Assembly: GCA_903893565.1 (NCBI GenBank)
Contig: CAITMU010000148.1
Coordinates: forward strand, 1 to 46,449
Length of the DNA stretch: 46,449 nucleotides
Origin: an uncultured beta proteobacterium
GTDB taxonomy: Bacteria > Pseudomonadota > Gammaproteobacteria > Burkholderiales > SG8-41
Reading direction: 5' to 3'
Part shown: positions 43,155 to 46,449 of the stretch, in pieces
Numbering within the stretch: position 1 is the first letter of the stretch
Layout: each line of letters starts with the position of its first letter
The notes under the pieces: model-generated
Told to the model about the DNA's origin: nothing
The model's database searches: none
Seen by the model: the letters and a program-made list of their open reading frames with translations, nothing else
Translations under genes and position numbers: made by a program

Positions 43155-44375
43155 TTAGATTACTTTCTTTTCACGTAACGTTTGTAATTGTAATTCACTA
43201 TATCCTAACCACTGTAAAAGTATCTGCTCGTTATGTTCGCCCAATTGGGGCGGTGCCTGACGATAAGTCGCACAACTTTGATCGATACCAATACCTAAAC
43301 CCACTTGAGGAATCCCTTGTCCTTCGTTAGGCGCTTTATAAATAAGTCCTCGCTCCAATAATTGCGCGTCGCTGGCCACTTCGGCTGCATTATTAACAGG
43401 TCCTGCCGGTACTTTATGCGCCACAAAGAGCTTTAGCCAGAAATCACGTGGCTTTTGTTTTAAAACTGTCTGTATTTGCTGAACCAGTTCACTACGATGC
43501 TCGCAGCGCAGCGCGTTCGTGGCGTATCGAGCCTCTTCTCCCACCGCTGGTAGTCCAACTGCTTGCCAAAAACGTTTAAATATCCCGTCATTTCCCAAAC
43601 CCAACGTCAGGGGACGATCCTCGGTGTCGAAAGTCTGATAGATAGAAATCACACTATCTTTGGCACCACTTCTTTGAGGCAACAATCCAGAACCTAAGTA
43701 GGGCACGATACGCGGAGACATAAAGCGCGTCATACTATCAATCATAGAAATATCTATCTGATGTCCCTTACCGCTTCGCAATCGATCAAATAATGCAGCC
43801 ACAGTCGCATAAGCGGCATCCATCCCTGCGATGAGATCAGCGGCAGGGGTGCCTACTTTTTGCGGGGGACTGTCTGCCTCGCCGGTTAAATCCATCACGG
43901 CACTATAACCTTCTGCGATTAAGTCATAACAGGGGAAATCCTTGCGCTCCCCAGTCAACCCAAAACCCGACAATGATAAATGCACGATATCGTTTTTTAT
44001 AGCTGAGAGACTCGCGTAATCGACGCCTAGTTTTTTTTGCACTCGATCGGTCAAATTGACCAAAACAACATCTGATTTTTTAACTAAATCGTGTAAAACT
44101 GCACGCCCAACATCATTAGAATAATCTAAGGTCAGACTTTTTTTATTTCGATTCACGCTCAAAAACCAAAGCGACTGCCCATCCAAAAAAGGGGGGCCCC
44201 AAGCACGACAATCATCTCCCTTACCGGGTCGCTCAATCTTAATGACCTCGGCCCCCATATCCCCCAGTAACATACTGGCATAAGGACCGGCAATCGAAGT
44301 ACTAAGGTCCAATACCGTAACTCCCTTTAATAGGGCAATGGGAGCTCCGCCTGGGGGGGCGGGTAATTTATCCAT
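43155..44375 (-). CDS. class III CoA-transferase
   Basis: A 406-residue CaiB/BaiF protein. CoA-binding segments IAGPYASMLLGDMGAEVIK and KIERPGKGDD, WFLSVNRNKKSLTLD, and the candidate catalytic Asp in VGTPAADLIAG (about residue 180 from this start), and terminal GEHNEQIL typical of the family. It exchanges CoA between an acyl-CoA and a carboxylate, perhaps an alternative activation or release route in the ring pathway. ATG at 44375 chosen over an in-frame TTG 9 bp upstream. Coupled to the BadI-like gene. Confidence 0.88.
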   Translation of the reverse strand: MDKLPAPPGGAPIALLKGVTVLDLSTSIAGPYASMLLGDMGAEVIKIERPGKGDDCRAWGPPFLDGQSLWFLSVNRNKKSLTLDYSNDVGRAVLHDLVKKSDVVLVNLTDRVQKKLGVDYASLSAIKNDIVHLSLSGFGLTGERKDFPCYDLIAEGYSAVMDLTGEADSPPQKVGTPAADLIAGMDAAYATVAALFDRLRSGKGHQIDISMIDSMTRFMSPRIVPYLGSGLLPQRSGAKDSVISIYQTFDTEDRPLTLGLGNDGIFKRFWQAVGLPAVGEEARYATNALRCEHRSELVQQIQTVLKQKPRDFWLKLFVAHKVPAGPVNNAAEVASDAQLLERGLIYKAPNEGQGIPQVGLGIGIDQSCATYRQAPPQLGEHNEQILLQWLGYSELQLQTLREKKVI

Positions 44376-44422
44376 AGGTAACAATTTTTTTCCCCGTCTT
44401 AAAACCGTCGTATTAGTAGAAA

Positions 44423-44785
44423 CTAGCGCGTCGGAATCGCGTTTAACTGTGTATCGTATTCTTTTTCTGCTGCAACCCGCTTTTGTTCGGCGGCCTCTCG
44501 CCGGGCAGTCAGTTTTTCTAATTCAGCTTTCAAAGCATCAGCTTTTTTTTGTGTGACCAAAAAATTTTCCTGTGCATTTTGGAATTCCTGTGCTGCCATT
44601 CGCCCTTCATACTGAGCTTTTTTCATTTGCTCGTAAGCCGCACTGACACGTCGCTGTTGTTGTTGCAAATTAATGACTTCACCAGAACGATCCTCAATCG
44701 TAACGTTGGAGCTAGGTGACGGCACTTGTGCCATGACACTGAAGGCTATCAAGCTAGTAAAATAAATACAGAAACGAAGTTTCAT
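44423..44785 (-). CDS. small periplasmic coiled-coil protein
   Basis: A 120-residue protein with an apparent signal peptide (hydrophobic to about residue 19, ending SVMAQ) and a long Gln/Glu/Lys/Ala-rich heptad stretch from about 38 to 112 predicted as coiled coil. No family is recognised. It lies 11 bp downstream of the quinone oxidoreductase gene and 47 bp upstream of the CoA-transferase, so it is probably co-transcribed. Confidence 0.7.
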   Translation of the reverse strand: MKLRFCIYFTSLIAFSVMAQVPSPSSNVTIEDRSGEVINLQQQQRRVSAAYEQMKKAQYEGRMAAQEFQNAQENFLVTQKKADALKAELEKLTARREAAEQKRVAAEKEYDTQLNAIPTR

Positions 44786-44796
44786 AAGCGTGGACT

Positions 44797-45768
44797 TTAA
44801 GGTATCAAAATGGTAGAGCCGGTGGTCTTACGGGCTTCAAGATCCCGGTGCGCTTGGGCCGCTTCACTTAATGGATAAGTCTGATTAATCGAAATCTTGA
44901 CAGCACCTTTTTTAACCACAGAAAACAATTCTCGTGTGGCCGTTTCCAAATCTTCACGGCTAGAGGTGTAATTGACTAAAGTCGGTCGGGTCAAGAATAA
45001 AGAGCCTTTTTGCGCTAATACGCCAATATTGACAGGCGGTACTGCACCTGAGGCATTACCGAAACTGGCCATCACCCCTAATGGAGATAAACAATCCAGT
45101 GAATCCATAAAGGTATCTTTACCCACGCCATCATAGACAACCGGCACGCCACGACCTTTAGTAATTTCTCTTACTCGTTTAGACACCGATTCTGCGCCTG
45201 GCACAATCACATATTTGCAACCACATTTCTTTGCCATTGCCACCTTGGCCTGGCTACCCACCGTACCAATAACGGTAACGCCTAAATGTTTAGCCCATTG
45301 ACAAAGAATTTGGCCTACACCACCGGCAGCCGCATGCACTAAAACAGTATCCCCTTTTTTAACTTTGTAAGTTCTGCGCAAAAGATACCAAGCGGTCATC
45401 CCCTTTAGCATCATCGCTGCAGCCACCTCATTACTGACACCCGTGGGTATTTTCACCAAACGTGCCGCAGGGCGGATCAAGTTTTGTGCGTAGGCCCCAA
45501 TGGGCTGGGCATAGGCCACTCGATCACCGACTTTAAAGCCCTTGACTCTGGGACCTAGCTTTTCTACCACCCCAGCACCTTCTGAACCAAGAATCAAAGG
45601 CAAGGGCATAGGATACAGACCGCTACGATGATAAGTATCGATGTAATTTAGGCCCACAGCCGTATTTCGCACCAATACTTCTCCGGCTCCTGGTGCTGCC
45701 ACTTCATAGGGCTCCCACTTTAGCTCTTCAGGCCCTCCAGTTTTATAAATACGTATGGCATGTGACAT
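44797..45768 (-). CDS. NADPH:quinone reductase-like MDR
   Basis: A 323-residue zinc-independent MDR: MSHAIRIYKTGGPEELKWE start, YIDTYHRSGLYP near 42-54, GSEGAGVVE, and VLVHAAAGGVGQILCQWAKHLG. The motifs match QorA-type one-electron quinone reductases. It has AGGAGA before the ATG and heads the long minus-strand string. It is closer to the housekeeping Qor group than the MDR at 33912-34907. Confidence 0.92.
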   Translation of the reverse strand: MSHAIRIYKTGGPEELKWEPYEVAAPGAGEVLVRNTAVGLNYIDTYHRSGLYPMPLPLILGSEGAGVVEKLGPRVKGFKVGDRVAYAQPIGAYAQNLIRPAARLVKIPTGVSNEVAAAMMLKGMTAWYLLRRTYKVKKGDTVLVHAAAGGVGQILCQWAKHLGVTVIGTVGSQAKVAMAKKCGCKYVIVPGAESVSKRVREITKGRGVPVVYDGVGKDTFMDSLDCLSPLGVMASFGNASGAVPPVNIGVLAQKGSLFLTRPTLVNYTSSREDLETATRELFSVVKKGAVKISINQTYPLSEAAQAHRDLEARKTTGSTILIP

Positions 45769-45950
45769 GGTTTTTCTCCTGAATTTTCATTAGGTCGGAA
45801 AATGACAACGAATGCGAGGCTAGCATAATCGTAAAAAAGCCATTCTATAGAAAATCTCGTAGAGATGTTGAATTCAAAATCTTTTTATCTTTAGAATAAG
45901 CCTTTTCTCCATTGAGTAAAAATAACATAACCTCTTTAAACCCAACAATA

Positions 45951-46199
45951 CTAAATTTGACGAAAAACTGCTCTACGAACCCTATTCATTAACATCTCAG
46001 TCCTCCGTGACCACAAAACTGCCTGTTTAGCCGCTATTTTTAGTCCTTGCAGCTGCGGATCCACCCATAAAGCATTAGTAAACCCTCCTTTCATAAAATC
46101 ATCCTTCTTCAACCATAAACGACTATAAAGAGCCCGTCTCAGCCCAAACTGGTCGTCAAACACTTGGCCGGGAGCTGCGAGGATGGAATGCCGGAACAC
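45951..46199 (-). CDS. short open frame of unknown status
   Basis: An 82-codon frame starting with GTG, ending near 45951, with no recognisable motif and no clear SD. The composition (basic, few hydrophobic runs) is compatible with a small protein or a degraded gene. It is listed for completeness only. Confidence 0.2.
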   Translation of the reverse strand: MFRHSILAAPGQVFDDQFGLRRALYSRLWLKKDDFMKGGFTNALWVDPQLQGLKIAAKQAVLWSRRTEMLMNRVRRAVFRQI

Positions 46200-46293
46200 A
46201 GCAACAACGACACTGCTTAATATATCAATATGTGATGCAGTTAACAGGCAAAAAATTATGGGCTATGATGAGTGTCTTAGACCGTGACATCAA

Positions 46294-46449
46294 TCACCCC
46301 TTAGCCAGCATTGATGGCCAGTGGTTTGTAAGCGGTAACTGAGCGGCGTCGTTGAATTTATATCGCACTGTGCTATAGGGGTCTGCAGCTCTGATGGGTC
46401 CCCCAACCTCACCAGTAAATAAGTTAGAGCCTTTTGCATGGCAATAGGA
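46294..46449 (-). CDS. 3' end of an unidentified gene, possibly c-type cytochrome
   Basis: A frame open from the window edge to TGA at 46294 (51 codons), ending WPSMLAKG. It begins S-Y-C-H-A-K-G; if the codon just outside the window were Cys this would be a haem c CxxCH motif. This is a conjecture from three residues, and the frame may be chance. Confidence 0.25.
   Translation of the reverse strand, partial: SYCHAKGSNLFTGEVGGPIRAADPYSTVRYKFNDAAQLPLTNHWPSMLAKG

Noticed and set aside
1..46449. CRISPR arrays, insertion sequences, phage genes, tRNA or rRNA
   Set aside because: No regularly spaced repeats, transposase or integrase motifs, or cloverleaf/rRNA sequence were recognised on either strand.

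Overview
The window looks like a chromosomal segment of a betaproteobacterium, most likely Burkholderiales. The basis is the moderate GC, the betaproteobacterial type of SucC/SucD, two Bug-type periplasmic binding proteins without a permease, and a wealth of class III CoA-transferases and CoA-thioester enzymes. Almost all genes lie on the minus strand. No tRNA, rRNA, CRISPR, insertion sequence or phage gene was seen.

Region 1 (1-5412) is surface/secretion. A type IV pilin gene with a good ribosome binding site (1373-1825) is followed on the same strand by a second intact copy lacking an ATG and SD (634-1086), then by a decayed third copy at the window edge. The three lie on a period of about 739 bp. 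Upstream are a GAF-domain GspE/PilB-type ATPase and an overlapping metallo-beta-lactamase-fold protein resembling class II cAMP phosphodiesterase.

Region 2 (6031-16850) is C1/CoA metabolism: sucC-sucD, a two-subunit NAD-linked formate dehydrogenase (fused FdsG-FdsB, then FdsA), formate-tetrahydrofolate ligase, a formyl-CoA transferase (Frc type) and a stand-alone 10-formyl-THF hydrolase-like protein. Together they could route formyl groups between formyl-CoA, formate, formyl-THF and CO2. Oxalyl-CoA decarboxylase is not in the window.

Region 3 (16851-18216) has no convincing protein gene. It holds what I consider the most novel item: two tandem 90-nt small RNA genes on the minus strand, 85 of 90 positions identical. 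Each has a TTGAWT-N17-CATAAT promoter, an upstream TTGCATTGCAA dyad, a hairpin presenting an anti-Shine-Dalgarno CUCCUCC loop, and an intrinsic terminator.

Region 4 (18217-30685) holds a CapA-like protein, a dienelactone hydrolase-like protein, a minus-strand hydantoinase/oxoprolinase operon (hyuA-hyuB-class V aminotransferase-threonine synthase-like), MmgE/PrpD, a Bug receptor, a secreted lysine-repeat protein, and an SDR that lacks the canonical catalytic residues.

Region 5 (30802-45768) is a near-continuous minus-strand catabolic string: acyl-CoA ligase, acyl-CoA dehydrogenase, crotonase hydratase, SDR dehydrogenase and a MenB/BadI-like ring-cleaving hydrolase. This is the enzyme set of cyclohexanecarboxylate-type degradation through CoA thioesters. 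It is accompanied by a split PaaH-like hydroxyacyl-CoA dehydrogenase, an alpha-methylacyl-CoA racemase-like protein, a class III CoA-transferase, two quinone oxidoreductases, a maleate isomerase-like protein, two EthD-like proteins and a Bug receptor. The natural substrate is inferred to be an alicyclic carboxylic acid; its identity cannot be read from sequence.
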